A stretch of 64,000 nt of DNA, taken from Alphaproteobacteria bacterium. GTDB taxonomy: Bacteria > Pseudomonadota > Alphaproteobacteria > JANQMY01. The first letter of the stretch is position 1. Each line of letters begins with the position of its first letter. The translations under genes and the position numbers were made by a program. The stretch spans positions 1-64,000 of the forward strand of contig JANQPL010000016.1 in assembly GCA_028289425.1 (NCBI GenBank), in the 5' to 3' direction. The notes under the pieces are model-generated. The model did no database searches, was not told where the DNA came from, and saw only the letters and a program-made list of their open reading frames with translations. This document shows positions 22,455-33,858 of this stretch, piece by piece.

Positions 22455-25349
22455 ATGGCAAAAAAGAAAGCGGCGGGCTTAAACAAGTCCGATCATGTGT
22501 ACCTGGTTGATGGTTCCACCTTCATCTTCCGCGCCTATCACGCGCTGCCGCCCTTGACGCGTAAGAGCGACGGGCTGCCCGTGGGCGCGGTCAGCGGTTT
22601 CTGCAACATGCTCTACAAATTGCTGGATGAGGCGCGGTCCGATGAGGGGCCGTCTCATTTGGCCGTTATCTTCGATGCCTCGTCCAAGACGTTCCGCAAC
22701 GACATCTATCCCGACTACAAGGGCAACCGGGATGAACCGCCAGAGGATCTTGTTCCTCAGTTCCCGCTTATTCGCGACGCGGTGCGCGCCTTCAATGTGC
22801 CCTGCATCGAAATGGACGGCTTTGAAGCCGACGATCTGATCGCAACTTATGCTCGCCAGGCGGAAGGCGCAGGCGCCGAGGTGACCATCGTGTCGTCGGA
22901 CAAGGATCTGATGCAGCTTGTGGGGCCGCGCATCGGCATGCTGGACACCATGAAGAACAAGACCATCGGCCCCGCGGAAGTGGAGGAAAAATTCGGCGTC
23001 GGTCCTGAAAAAGTGATCGAAGTGCAGTCCCTTGCGGGCGATTCCATCGACAACGTGCCGGGCGTGCCGGGGATTGGCGTCAAGACCGCGGCGGAACTCA
23101 TTCATCAGTATGGGGATCTGGAAACGCTTCTGGACCGGGCGGAGGAAATCAAGCAGCCGAAACGCCGCCAAAACCTAATCGACCATGCGGAAATGGCGCG
23201 GGTGAGCAAGCAACTCGTGACCCTGAAAGACGATGTAAAGGTGGCAGACCCCATCGGCGATTTCGGCATTGTGGAAGCCGACCCGCAGGCGCTGATCGGG
23301 TTCCTGCGCGCTATGGAATTCAACACGCTGACCAAACGCATCGCAGCGGCATACGAAATTGACGATATCGAAGCGATCGAGCCGGCCAAAGAACTTGCCG
23401 CCAACCTGAAGAAAGGGGCAAAGGCGGGCAAGTCCAAGAAAACCAAAGCGGAAAAACTCACCGGCACGCCGGGCGCCATACCGGAAGGTCTCGATGCGAC
23501 TATCGACTCCTCCGTCTACGAAACAATTGTCACCCAAGAAGATCTGGCACGCTGGATCGGCCTGGTCGAGGAAGCGGGTTTCGTTGCGGTGGACACGGAA
23601 ACCACGTCGCTCGATGCCATGACCGCCGATCTGGTGGGCATTTCTTTGTCGGTGGAAGCGGGGGCGGCCTGCTACATCCCGGTGGGCCATGGGGACCCGG
23701 AAACCCTGTCGCTTGGCGCGGAAGACGATGTGGACCAGTTGGAGCTTAAGGCGGTCGTCAAAGCGCTCAAGCCGGTTTTGGAAGATCCCGGCATTATCAA
23801 GATCGGACAGAACATAAAATACGACATGCTGGTGCTGAGCCGCCACGGGGTGCGTGTGGCCCCCGTGGAAGACACCATGCTGCTGTCCTATGTGGTGGAT
23901 GCGGGGCTCCATGGCCATGGGATGGACGAGCTGTCGCAGCTCCATCTCGCCCACAAGCCGATTTCCTATGAGTCGGTGGCGGGCAAGGGCAAGTCGCAAA
24001 TCACCTTCAACAAGGTGCCGCTCGATCAGGCAACGGCCTATGCGGCGGAAGACGCGGACGTGACCTTGCGGCTTTTCCAAACGCTCAAACCCAAGCTTGT
24101 GTCCGACCGTAAGACCACGGTCTATGAAACCTTGGAGCGGCCTCTGGTGCCGGTGTTGGTGGACATGGAAGCCGCCGGCATCAAGGTGGACCGCAATGTG
24201 CTGTCGCGCCTGTCCGGCGATTTTTCCCAACGCATGGCGGCGCTGGAAGAAGAGGTGCACCAGCTTGCGGGCGAAAGCTTCAATCTGGGTTCGCCGAAAC
24301 AATTGGGCGAAATCCTGTTCGACAAGATGGGGCTTGACGGCGGCAAGAAAACCAAGACCGGGGCCTATGCGACCGGCGCGGATGTGCTGGAAACGCTTGC
24401 CGCCCACGGCCACGACTTGCCGGCGCGTGTGCTGGAGTGGCGGCAAATGTCGAAACTCAAAAGTACGTATACGGACGCGCTGCCCGAATTCATCCATCCG
24501 GAGACGGGACGCATTCACACATCCTACTCCATGGCGGCGACCACCACGGGGCGGCTGTCGTCAAGCGATCCCAATCTGCAGAACATTCCCATACGGACGG
24601 AAGAGGGGCGCCAGATCCGTACCGCTTTTGTGGCGGACAAGAGCAACGTGCTGATCAGCGCGGATTACAGTCAGATCGAACTGCGGGTGCTCGCCCACAT
24701 TGCCGATATCGATGCGTTGAAGCAGGCTTTCGCGGATGGGCTCGACATTCACGCCATGACCGCAAGCCAAATGTTCGACGTGCCGATCAAGGGCATGGAC
24801 CCCAGCGTGCGGCGCCGGGCCAAGGCCATCAATTTCGGCATCATTTACGGCATTTCCGCCTTCGGTCTTGCCAATCAGCTCGGCATTCCGAGAACCGAGG
24901 CGCAGAATTACATCAACGCCTATTTCGAGCGATTCCCGGGCATTCAAAATTACATGAAGACCACGAAGGAAAAATGCCGGGAAGAAGGATGCGTCTACAC
25001 CATCTTCGGGCGGCGGATGCATTATCCGCGGATCAATTCCAAGAATGGGGCCGAGCGCGCCTTTATGGAGCGGGCGGCGATCAACGCGCCGATCCAAGGA
25101 TCGGCCGCCGATATTATCCGCCGGGCCATGGTGCGCATACCCGATGTGCTGAAAGCCAAGAAACTGTCGGCCCGCATGCTTCTGCAGGTGCATGACGAAT
25201 TGGTGTTCGAAGTGCCGAAAAAAGAAGCGGCTGAAACCTGTGAGGTGGTGTCCGATGTGATGGCGCAGGCCGCCTTGCCGGCCTTGGATCTCAGCGTGCC
25301 GCTTACCGTCGAGGCCAAGTCGGCGTCGAATTGGGAACAGGCCCATTAG
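22455..25349 (+). CDS. polA: DNA polymerase I
   Basis: 964 residues from ATG 22455 (an in-frame frame extends back to 22392 but overlaps the zinc-finger gene). Residues 14-300 are the 5'-3' exonuclease (YLVDGSTFIFRAYHALPPL, SLAGDSIDNVPGVPGIGVKTA). About 370-560 is the 3'-5' proofreading domain with DTETTSLD, GQNIKYDML and YAAEDADVTLRL intact. About 580-964 is the polymerase with ADYSQIELR, RRRAKAINFGIIYGISAFGL and LQVHDEL. It serves in repair and Okazaki-fragment processing. All catalytic motifs are present. Confidence 0.97.
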   Translation: MAKKKAAGLNKSDHVYLVDGSTFIFRAYHALPPLTRKSDGLPVGAVSGFCNMLYKLLDEARSDEGPSHLAVIFDASSKTFRNDIYPDYKGNRDEPPEDLVPQFPLIRDAVRAFNVPCIEMDGFEADDLIATYARQAEGAGAEVTIVSSDKDLMQLVGPRIGMLDTMKNKTIGPAEVEEKFGVGPEKVIEVQSLAGDSIDNVPGVPGIGVKTAAELIHQYGDLETLLDRAEEIKQPKRRQNLIDHAEMARVSKQLVTLKDDVKVADPIGDFGIVEADPQALIGFLRAMEFNTLTKRIAAAYEIDDIEAIEPAKELAANLKKGAKAGKSKKTKAEKLTGTPGAIPEGLDATIDSSVYETIVTQEDLARWIGLVEEAGFVAVDTETTSLDAMTADLVGISLSVEAGAACYIPVGHGDPETLSLGAEDDVDQLELKAVVKALKPVLEDPGIIKIGQNIKYDMLVLSRHGVRVAPVEDTMLLSYVVDAGLHGHGMDELSQLHLAHKPISYESVAGKGKSQITFNKVPLDQATAYAAEDADVTLRLFQTLKPKLVSDRKTTVYETLERPLVPVLVDMEAAGIKVDRNVLSRLSGDFSQRMAALEEEVHQLAGESFNLGSPKQLGEILFDKMGLDGGKKTKTGAYATGADVLETLAAHGHDLPARVLEWRQMSKLKSTYTDALPEFIHPETGRIHTSYSMAATTTGRLSSSDPNLQNIPIRTEEGRQIRTAFVADKSNVLISADYSQIELRVLAHIADIDALKQAFADGLDIHAMTASQMFDVPIKGMDPSVRRRAKAINFGIIYGISAFGLANQLGIPRTEAQNYINAYFERFPGIQNYMKTTKEKCREEGCVYTIFGRRMHYPRINSKNGAERAFMERAAINAPIQGSAADIIRRAMVRIPDVLKAKKLSARMLLQVHDELVFEVPKKEAAETCEVVSDVMAQAALPALDLSVPLTVEAKSASNWEQAH

Positions 25350-25358
25350 GTCAAACCG

Positions 25359-27095
25359 TCAGGCGCTTTCCGATTTCGCTTGTGACTGATTGATGCCGGC
25401 TTGTGTCAGCAGATTGCCCATTTCTTGGGGGCTGTTTTTTTGCCGGTCCTCTTCGCTGCCGGTTCGGCTCAACTCGTGCAGAGACGGCATGAACTCGGCA
25501 TCGCGGATCAATTGCCGAACCATCATGCGCGCTCTTTCGGCCAGCTGACCTTCCGGCAAAACCGCCGATGTCAGCAGGCGCAAAAGGATGAAGGCTTTTT
25601 CTGCAGGTCCTACTTTGCGGAATTGAATGGATTTGAACATGGCCGCGCGATCTTCCATTTCGATCGTAATGCGGTCGATGCCGTCCAGCATGCTTTCCTT
25701 GTTGTTGTCTTGAAAATTGGATTTGGCAATGCGCTTCTGGAGACTGGCCAGTTTGGCGAGGCGGCCGAAGATGGCTTCTTCCGTGCTGAGGAAATATTGT
25801 TCCGTACGCGGTGAGGTTAGAAGGCCCAGGAAGAACTTGCCGACCGCGCGCTTGTTGGCGGTGCCCACAATGTTCTCTTCCAAGTCGAGCAGTTTGTTGA
25901 GGCGCTCGAAGGCATCTTCGCTCGAGGCGAGATAGGCATCCACTGTGTCCGCCATGACGAATTGTTTCGACCGCGTGGTGAACGCATCGAGAATCTCATC
26001 CGCGCTAATGAGCGAGCCTTGTCCCAGCACGAGCCGGTTTGCCAGAAGCCGGCAGATCTTGATCTCATCTTCGATGGAGGTGGGACAGAGCCGGCGGGCA
26101 CTGCTGATTTCTTTGAGAATACGCTTCACGATGGCGATGCGCGATTCCAACAAATGTCCTTCCGCGAACAATTGGGAAAGCGTGCGCACGCCCTGTGCGA
26201 TCGATTTGTCCGACACGTCGACTTTGCCGAGAAACAGGTCGGTAATCACCAAAAGCGCGTTGCCCAAATCTTTCTGATCGCCCAGCAAATCGCCAAGCGC
26301 CGCGTTCCCGCTCAACATTTCCGCGATGAGGGAGTCGATTGTTGCCAACGCTTTGTCGCGTATCTTTCCTTCGGTTGGCACGTCACCGATGAGTTCCAAC
26401 AGCAAGGCCAGCTTTTCGCGCCAAGAGTTGGCGCTTTCGATGTGATTGGCGATGGCGCCATTCATGATGTAGCTGACATTCGACTTGCCGCGCAGCGCCG
26501 AGCAGATTTCTTTGAAGCCCGCCTTGCGTATGTCGGGGAACATTTTGGCCTGGGAATCGCGCAAGACTCGGCTGATGGCCTTATCCACCAGATCGTTCAG
26601 CTTCAACATGGTCTGCTGCACCGGCTGTCCGGTTGCGCCCGCATGTTTGATCGCCATTTTTTGAACGGCGTGCTGAAGTTCCGTACCGGCCTGCTCTAGC
26701 CGGTTGATATGACCGGGGTGATGCAGCAGCTCCGTGGGCGTGATGCGCCATCGCGAAAGGGGCTGCCGCAGCAGGCGTGCGATCGTCCGCCGCGCATGCA
26801 TGGAATAGAGGTCTTCAGGCTTGAAGCAGGGCAGTTGTATCTTGTGCTTGGTGGCGTTCTTCGCGGGCGGGTCCTCGGCTTGGCCATCCTGAAACACTCG
26901 GATGCTGCGGAAATCGCCCGTCTTTTCGTCGAAGGTTTCTTTCAACACGCGCACGCCAATGGCGCCGTGATGTTTCAGAATTTCTTTTGCTTCGTTGATG
27001 GCGGCTGTGCGATTGTAGTGCGCACCCAGCAAGGTCCACGCGCCAAACTTCTCCTTGCGCAGAAAGACTTCGAAGTGGGTCTGCTTACTCGACAT
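25359..27095 (-). CDS. Conserved helical protein of unknown function
   Basis: 578 residues from ATG 27095 (MSSKQTHFEVFL). Residues 1-75 form an alpha/beta region (EVFLRKEKFGAWTLLGAHYNRTAAINEAKEILKHHGAIGVRVLKET), followed by roughly 450 residues that look almost wholly helical, with repeated LL and charged pairs. There is no membrane segment or signal. The N-terminal part reads like a small sensor or adaptor domain. I do not recognise the family. It is convergent with polA with only 9 bases between. Confidence 0.75.
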   Translation of the reverse strand: MSSKQTHFEVFLRKEKFGAWTLLGAHYNRTAAINEAKEILKHHGAIGVRVLKETFDEKTGDFRSIRVFQDGQAEDPPAKNATKHKIQLPCFKPEDLYSMHARRTIARLLRQPLSRWRITPTELLHHPGHINRLEQAGTELQHAVQKMAIKHAGATGQPVQQTMLKLNDLVDKAISRVLRDSQAKMFPDIRKAGFKEICSALRGKSNVSYIMNGAIANHIESANSWREKLALLLELIGDVPTEGKIRDKALATIDSLIAEMLSGNAALGDLLGDQKDLGNALLVITDLFLGKVDVSDKSIAQGVRTLSQLFAEGHLLESRIAIVKRILKEISSARRLCPTSIEDEIKICRLLANRLVLGQGSLISADEILDAFTTRSKQFVMADTVDAYLASSEDAFERLNKLLDLEENIVGTANKRAVGKFFLGLLTSPRTEQYFLSTEEAIFGRLAKLASLQKRIAKSNFQDNNKESMLDGIDRITIEMEDRAAMFKSIQFRKVGPAEKAFILLRLLTSAVLPEGQLAERARMMVRQLIRDAEFMPSLHELSRTGSEEDRQKNSPQEMGNLLTQAGINQSQAKSESA

Positions 27096-27217
27096 AGATC
27101 GGGTTGTTCTTCCGCGCAACACGCAGCTTTTCGTGGGATCTCCAACCCTAAAGATCTCACCTTTGCCTTAAAGGTCCGTAAACTAAACGACCGCTGTACA
27201 CGCAGCGGTTGCGCCGT

Positions 27218-28822
<1,605 letters not shown>

Positions 28823-29134
28823 CGTCTCAATCCTTTTTTGACACCCTGTGGCCATGCCCCGGTGGCATGTATCGGCATGGACCAGAAAATTCACCGGCAT
28901 CTACGGCAGTTCGGCTGCCGGTCGTGCTCATTCGGTTTTGTTGTTTGGTTACAAATCCCTTAGGACCTGCAGAGATCCCGCACAATAGTCATCCGGACTT
29001 GGCCGCGCAACAAGACCCTGACCATACCGGTTGTGATTGGAAATCCCCTGAGGCCGTCGCAATTTGCCACACCTTCTATACACCGATAGATCATGGTTAA
29101 CACAATGTTTAGGCACCCAATTCCAGGAGACACG
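28823..29134. other. Divergent promoter region between pckA and the MATE gene
   Basis: About 310 bases with no gene. It must hold promoters in both directions; I could not assign boxes. No repeat was seen. Confidence 0.5.
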
Positions 29135-29167
29135 ATGTCACGTAATGCTGGACCGGTCTCCTCATGA
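29135..29167 (+). CDS. Ten-residue leader peptide coupled to the MATE gene
   Basis: ATG 29135, preceded by AGGAGA at 29125-29130, encodes MSRNAGPVSS and stops at TGA 29165-29167, overlapping the MATE start codon as ATGA. The MATE ATG itself has no clear ribosome site of its own. This suggests translation of the exporter depends on reading this leader. Confidence 0.45.
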   Translation: MSRNAGPVSS

Positions 29168-30573
29168 CGGTCGAACACCAACCTCCTGAAGTCCCCGTCC
29201 CCCAGGCGCCCCGGTGGCCGGCGCCCCAATCCCTGTGGGATCACGTCAATCGCACGCTGTCGCTCGCCGGGCCGTCCATGGCGGCCCGAATGGGCATTTT
29301 GGTGCTGTTTACGGTGGATACGCTCATGGTCGGTCGGGCAGGCGGGAACGAGTTGGCTTTTCTGGGTCTGGGGCTGACGGTCCAGATGGTGCTCATGATG
29401 ATTGCCATCGGTTTTATGCAAGGGGTGATGATTCTGACGGCCCAGAACTTTGGCGCCGCGCGTTATCGCAGGTGCGGTGCGGTGATGAAAGTGGGCTTGG
29501 TAGTGGCCGCGATTATCGGCCTGGTGTTCGCGATCGTCTCGCTGATAACCGAATCGGTCTTGGTGGCTACCGGCCAGAATCCGGAACTGATTTCAGGCGC
29601 TGCAGGCGTTGCCTTCCATTTCTCGTGGGGCATGCCCGGCATGCTGCTCTACATTGCCTGCGCCTATTTTATGGAAGGGATTACGCGCCCGACCTTCGCC
29701 ATGATCGCGATGGTGCTCGCCAACATCTTGAATGTGGGTCTGAACTTCATCTTCATCTTCGGGTGGGGTGGGCTGATGCCACCCTTGGGCGCGGAAGGCG
29801 CTGTCATCGCCACGTCGATCACACGCTGGTTCATCTTTCTTTTCATGTTGGCCGCGGTCCTGTTTGCGGTCGATCGCCGACAATACGGTCTCGAATTTTC
29901 GTGGCGTCAACTGGTTCGGCCCTATTACTTGGGCCTGACCGCCCGCATGTTGCGCATCAGTTATCCCATGGGCATTGGCCAGGGGCTCGATGCGGCAGCG
30001 TTTTCGTCGCTGGTCATTATGGCAGGCCTGATTGGCGCGGCCGCCACGGCAGCACACCAAATAACCCAAAACCTGGTGACACTCATTGTCATGGTTGCGA
30101 TCGGCATGTCGGCCGCCACGTCCGTTCGGGTCGGCAATGCCATCGGTCGGCGCGATCCTGAGAACGTGAAGCTTGCGGGCTGGACCGGCATTGTCTTGGG
30201 GGTGTGCTTTATGATTCCGGGTGCCATCGCCTTCATGATTTCGCCGGCGGCGTTTGCGCAGCTGTTCACCTCGGCGGCGTCCGTTATCGACATCTCCAAA
30301 GGGACCATTTGGGCTGCCGGCGCCTTGCTCACATTCAATGGGGCGTTGTGGGTCACGTTGGGGGCACTGCGGGGCACCGGCGACACGCTGATGGCCATGG
30401 TCCTGCAGGTAACGCCGTTGTGGGTCATATCGGTGCCGCTCAGCGCCTATTTGGCGTTCGACATGCAATATGGCGCTGTCGGCCTGTATTACGGCCTGTT
30501 TGGCGGCATTCTCACCTCTCTGGTCGCGGTCATTGCCCGATTTGTCACGGTTTCCAACCGATTGTCGTTCTGA
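29164..30573 (+). CDS. MATE-family multidrug/organic cation exporter
   Basis: 469 residues with twelve hydrophobic segments in two repeats. Typical features: LAGPSMAARMGILVLFTVDTLMVGRAGGNELAFLG in the first half and GIGQGLDAAAFSSLVIMAGLIGAAATAAHQI in the second. MATE proteins export drugs or metabolites using H+ or Na+. It is a single gene between pckA and chvI, which are neighbours in many relatives, so it is probably an insertion. Confidence 0.9.
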   Translation: MTVEHQPPEVPVPQAPRWPAPQSLWDHVNRTLSLAGPSMAARMGILVLFTVDTLMVGRAGGNELAFLGLGLTVQMVLMMIAIGFMQGVMILTAQNFGAARYRRCGAVMKVGLVVAAIIGLVFAIVSLITESVLVATGQNPELISGAAGVAFHFSWGMPGMLLYIACAYFMEGITRPTFAMIAMVLANILNVGLNFIFIFGWGGLMPPLGAEGAVIATSITRWFIFLFMLAAVLFAVDRRQYGLEFSWRQLVRPYYLGLTARMLRISYPMGIGQGLDAAAFSSLVIMAGLIGAAATAAHQITQNLVTLIVMVAIGMSAATSVRVGNAIGRRDPENVKLAGWTGIVLGVCFMIPGAIAFMISPAAFAQLFTSAASVIDISKGTIWAAGALLTFNGALWVTLGALRGTGDTLMAMVLQVTPLWVISVPLSAYLAFDMQYGAVGLYYGLFGGILTSLVAVIARFVTVSNRLSF

Positions 30574-30755
30574 CGGCCGGTGCCCGCATCGTGTCCGCCA
30601 TCACACGGGCAACAGAAATCGGCAGATTTCGGCCCTTTGGCCGCGTTTTCGCCTTTTTCGCGTGATGGCAATCATCAACGGTAAATCTTATATTGAGTAT
30701 GTTTTTGAGATCCTTGTGTCAGACAAGGCTCCAACAAAATGGGTGGCTGGACTTC

Positions 30756-31454
30756 ATGGCAACAATTGCGCTCGTAGATGATGATCGGAACATTTTGACC
30801 TCGGTTTCCATTGCCTTGGAAAACGAAGGCCATCATGTGCGCACCTATACGGACGGGGCATCGGCGCTGGCGGCGCTGACGACAACGCCGCCCGATCTCG
30901 CCGTGCTGGATATAAAAATGCCCAGAATGGACGGCATGGAAGTGCTGCGCCGACTCCGCCAGAAAAGCAATTTGCCGGTGATCTTCTTGACCTCCAAAGA
31001 TGAAGAAGTGGACGAGCTGATGGGCTTGCGGATGGGCGCGGACGACTACATCCGCAAGCCGTTTTCGCAAAGGCTCCTGATAGAGCGTATACGGACGATT
31101 TTGCGGCGCCATGAATCGGTCGGTGCCACAGGTGGTACGCAAGAAGAGACCCAGGCCTTGGTGCGCGGGAAGCTCACCATGGATCCCCAGCGCCACACCT
31201 GCACGTGGGACGGCAGGGAAGTTGTCTTAACGGTCACGGAGTTTCTTATTCTGCAGGCGCTTGCGCACCGCCCCGGATTCGTCAAGAGCCGGGACAATCT
31301 GATGGATGCGGCATATGACGACCAGGTCTATGTGGATGACCGCACAATCGACAGCCATATCAAACGCTTGCGTAAAAAGTTCAAGGCGGCCGACAACGAT
31401 TTCAATTCGATCGAAACGCTCTACGGGGTCGGTTACCGATATCGCGAAGATTGA
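30756..31454 (+). CDS. chvI: Response regulator ChvI
   Basis: 232 residues from ATG 30756, where [14 protein letters not shown] opens the receiver. Acid-pocket DDD and phospho-acceptor D52 (LAVLDIKMP) are present, then the lysine of YIRKPFS, and from about residue 130 an OmpR-type winged helix ([33 protein letters not shown]). With ChvG it controls envelope, acid and host-linked genes in rhizobia and Brucella (BvrR). An in-frame start at 30693 adds an unlikely 21 residues. Confidence 0.93.
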   Translation: MATIALVDDDRNILTSVSIALENEGHHVRTYTDGASALAALTTTPPDLAVLDIKMPRMDGMEVLRRLRQKSNLPVIFLTSKDEEVDELMGLRMGADDYIRKPFSQRLLIERIRTILRRHESVGATGGTQEETQALVRGKLTMDPQRHTCTWDGREVVLTVTEFLILQALAHRPGFVKSRDNLMDAAYDDQVYVDDRTIDSHIKRLRKKFKAADNDFNSIETLYGVGYRYRED

Positions 31455-31461
31455 TGTTGCA

Positions 31462-33252
31462 ATGGATGCAAGTGCACGCGATGACGGTCGGCTGCAGGCC
31501 GACTTTAGACCCGCCCCGTTGTGGGATCAGGATAAGGATCCGTCGGTCGATCGCCTGCGCAAGCTCAAGGACACTCTTTCGAAGGTAAAGGGCATTACCG
31601 GGCGGTCCGGCGGGGCAGAGTCGGGCGCCGACGCTAAAATGCGGTCGACGATTGTGCGGCGCGGACCCTTTTCCTCGCTCACCCGCCGCATTATTTCCTA
31701 CAACATCGTCGGCTTGCTGATCTTGGTGACGGGCGTATTGGTGTTGACCCAGTACCAAGCCGGTTTGATCGACGCGCGCATAAAATCCTTGGCGACCCAA
31801 GGCCAGTTGATCGCCGGCGCGCTGGCCGAATTCGCCATACTCGAGCCCGAAATCACCAATCCGGAACCGCAGATTTCCATCAATTCGGCCATCCCGATCA
31901 TTCGACGCATGGCACTTGTGACCGGAACCCGGGTTCGCCTCTACAACAATCACGGGGATTTGCTGCTGGATTCAAGAAACCTGATTTCGGTCAACCGCGT
32001 GCGCACCTATCGGTTGCCGCCGCCGGGAACCGCCTTCGGGGATTGGCCGGTGGTCGGCCGGATTTACGATTGGATCGTCGCCTTCCTGCCGCGATCGAAC
32101 CTGCCCCGCTATGACGAATCCCGCCAGGAATCGGGCTGGAACTATGAGGAAGTGGCCTATGCGCTGGCGGGCGACGTCTATCACATGATCCGTCTTACCG
32201 ATAAAGACGAGATGGTGATCAGCGTGTCCGTTCCCGTGCAGCGCTTGAAGGTTCTGCAGGGCGCGTTGTTGTTGTCGACGGAAGGCGGGGACATTGACGA
32301 AATCGTCCGTACGGAACGTTTATCGATTTTGCAAACCTTCCTGGTCGCCCTTGGCGTCTCCATTCTGCTTTCCATTTCTCTTGCGCAAACGATTGCGCGG
32401 CCGGTGCGGCGCTTGGCGGAAGTTTCCGAACGGGTTCGGTTTGGGCGCGAGGGGCGTGTGCCCATTCCAAATCTGAAGGGGCGGCAGGACGAAATCGGCG
32501 ATTTATCGATCGCTCTGGGCGAAATGACCGAAGCGCTTTATGCGCGGATCGATTCCATCGAACAATTTGCGGCCGACGTGGCCCACGAAATCAAGAACCC
32601 GCTGACATCGCTACGCAGTGCCGTGGAAACCTTCCAATCCACGTCTGATCCCGATCGGCAGAAGCGATTGCTGGGGATCATTATCGAAGACGTGGCGCGT
32701 ATCGACCGCCTGATCACCGACATTTCCGACGCATCGCGTTTGGATGCGGAACTGACGCGCGCCCAAATGGAAGATGTGTGCATTCCGGTGCTTCTGGAAA
32801 CACTCATTAAGATTTACGACGCAACCGGCAAGAAAGACGTGCCCCGCATTACCCTGTCCGTGGACAGTGGGGCGCTGCCCCGCGAGGCCCTGACAGTACC
32901 CGGGTTTGAACATCGGCTTGGCCAGGTCATCAGAAACATCGTGGACAACGCTATTTCGTTCAGTAAGCCGGGCGATGTGATCAGAATTCGCGCCCAGCTC
33001 GACGATGACCGCGTCGTCATCACGATCGACGATCAGGGACCCGGTATTCCGGAAGAAAATTTGGAAACCATTTTCGATCGTTTCTATACGCAACGTCCGT
33101 CTGCTGAAGATTTCGGCAAAAATTCCGGCCTGGGCTTGGCGATTTCCAAGCAGATCATCGAAGCCCACCGGGGCCGCATCTTCGCCAGCAATCGCAGTGA
33201 TGCGAAAGGGGATGTGCAGGGCGCACGTTTCACGATAGAATTGCCGTTATGA
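31462..33252 (+). CDS. chvG: Sensor histidine kinase ChvG
   Basis: 596 residues from ATG 31462, 7 bases after chvI. TM1 is near residues 75-95 (IISYNIVGLLILVTGVLVLT), followed by a periplasmic sensor of about 190 residues and TM2 (LQTFLVALGVSILLSISLAQ), a HAMP, then HisKA with FAADVAHEIKNPLTSLRS (H375) and HATPase with N, G1 (IDDQGPGIPEENL) and G2 (NSGLGLAISKQI) boxes. In relatives a periplasmic repressor (ExoR) binds it; none is encoded nearby. Confidence 0.93.
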   Translation: MDASARDDGRLQADFRPAPLWDQDKDPSVDRLRKLKDTLSKVKGITGRSGGAESGADAKMRSTIVRRGPFSSLTRRIISYNIVGLLILVTGVLVLTQYQAGLIDARIKSLATQGQLIAGALAEFAILEPEITNPEPQISINSAIPIIRRMALVTGTRVRLYNNHGDLLLDSRNLISVNRVRTYRLPPPGTAFGDWPVVGRIYDWIVAFLPRSNLPRYDESRQESGWNYEEVAYALAGDVYHMIRLTDKDEMVISVSVPVQRLKVLQGALLLSTEGGDIDEIVRTERLSILQTFLVALGVSILLSISLAQTIARPVRRLAEVSERVRFGREGRVPIPNLKGRQDEIGDLSIALGEMTEALYARIDSIEQFAADVAHEIKNPLTSLRSAVETFQSTSDPDRQKRLLGIIIEDVARIDRLITDISDASRLDAELTRAQMEDVCIPVLLETLIKIYDATGKKDVPRITLSVDSGALPREALTVPGFEHRLGQVIRNIVDNAISFSKPGDVIRIRAQLDDDRVVITIDDQGPGIPEENLETIFDRFYTQRPSAEDFGKNSGLGLAISKQIIEAHRGRIFASNRSDAKGDVQGARFTIELPL

Positions 33253-33713
33253 CGCCGTCGGAACAAAAATTTGTCCACGCCACATGCGTCGAAATCGGGG
33301 GCGCCGGTATCATGCTGCGTGGGCGGTCCGGATCCGGTAAATCCGATCTGGCGCTGCGCCTGATTGACGGCGGGGCGCGGCTTGTGTCTGACGATCAGGT
33401 CATCGTCTCGCTGGAAAGGGGGCGTGTGATCGCGCGGCCCCCGTCAACCATATTGGGCCGGCTCGAAGTTCGCGGCATCGGGATCATCGATGTACCGGTG
33501 GTGAAAAAAGCGCGGCTGCAGCTGGTTGTGGATTTGGTGCCGGCGGACCAGGTGCCCCGTCTGCCCGACCAGCGCAATGAAGTTTTCTTCGATGTGCCCA
33601 TAAATCTCATTGCCCTTAGTCCCTTTGATGCCTCGGCCGCCGCCAAGTTGCGCTTGGCCGTCAAGGCATTTGGGCAAAAGCGTTTCCGGCACAATATTGC
33701 CGGCGGCCAATAA
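33249..33713 (+). CDS. hprK: HPr kinase/phosphorylase, short alphaproteobacterial form
   Basis: 154 residues, consisting only of the C-terminal kinase core: P-loop GRSGSGKS (25-32), then VSDDQVIV and GIGIIDVPVV. The N-terminal domain of the Bacillus enzyme is absent, as is normal in alphaproteobacteria. It phosphorylates HPr on serine. The ATG overlaps the chvG stop (ATGA). In many relatives rapZ follows; here a 145-base gap leads straight to EIIA-Man. Confidence 0.9.
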   Translation: MTPSEQKFVHATCVEIGGAGIMLRGRSGSGKSDLALRLIDGGARLVSDDQVIVSLERGRVIARPPSTILGRLEVRGIGIIDVPVVKKARLQLVVDLVPADQVPRLPDQRNEVFFDVPINLIALSPFDASAAAKLRLAVKAFGQKRFRHNIAGGQ

Positions 33714-33858
33714 ACCGGGTGGAACGATCCCGTTAACAAACAAGTTCTATGACCCCGATGCGTTTTTTTGCTATGCCTTACCGTCGGCCTCCCCGGCCGG
33801 ACACAAAAAGTGCCGACATGCAATCGGCCTTGCTTATGAGCTGTAACGGTTCTCGCCC

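Noticed and set aside
23175-24518. Long antisense frame within polA (447 residues)
   Set aside because: Shadow of the polymerase gene, with no protein family signature.
33249-33713. Truncated, broken hprK
   Set aside because: The short form without N-terminal domain is normal in alphaproteobacteria and the kinase motifs are intact.
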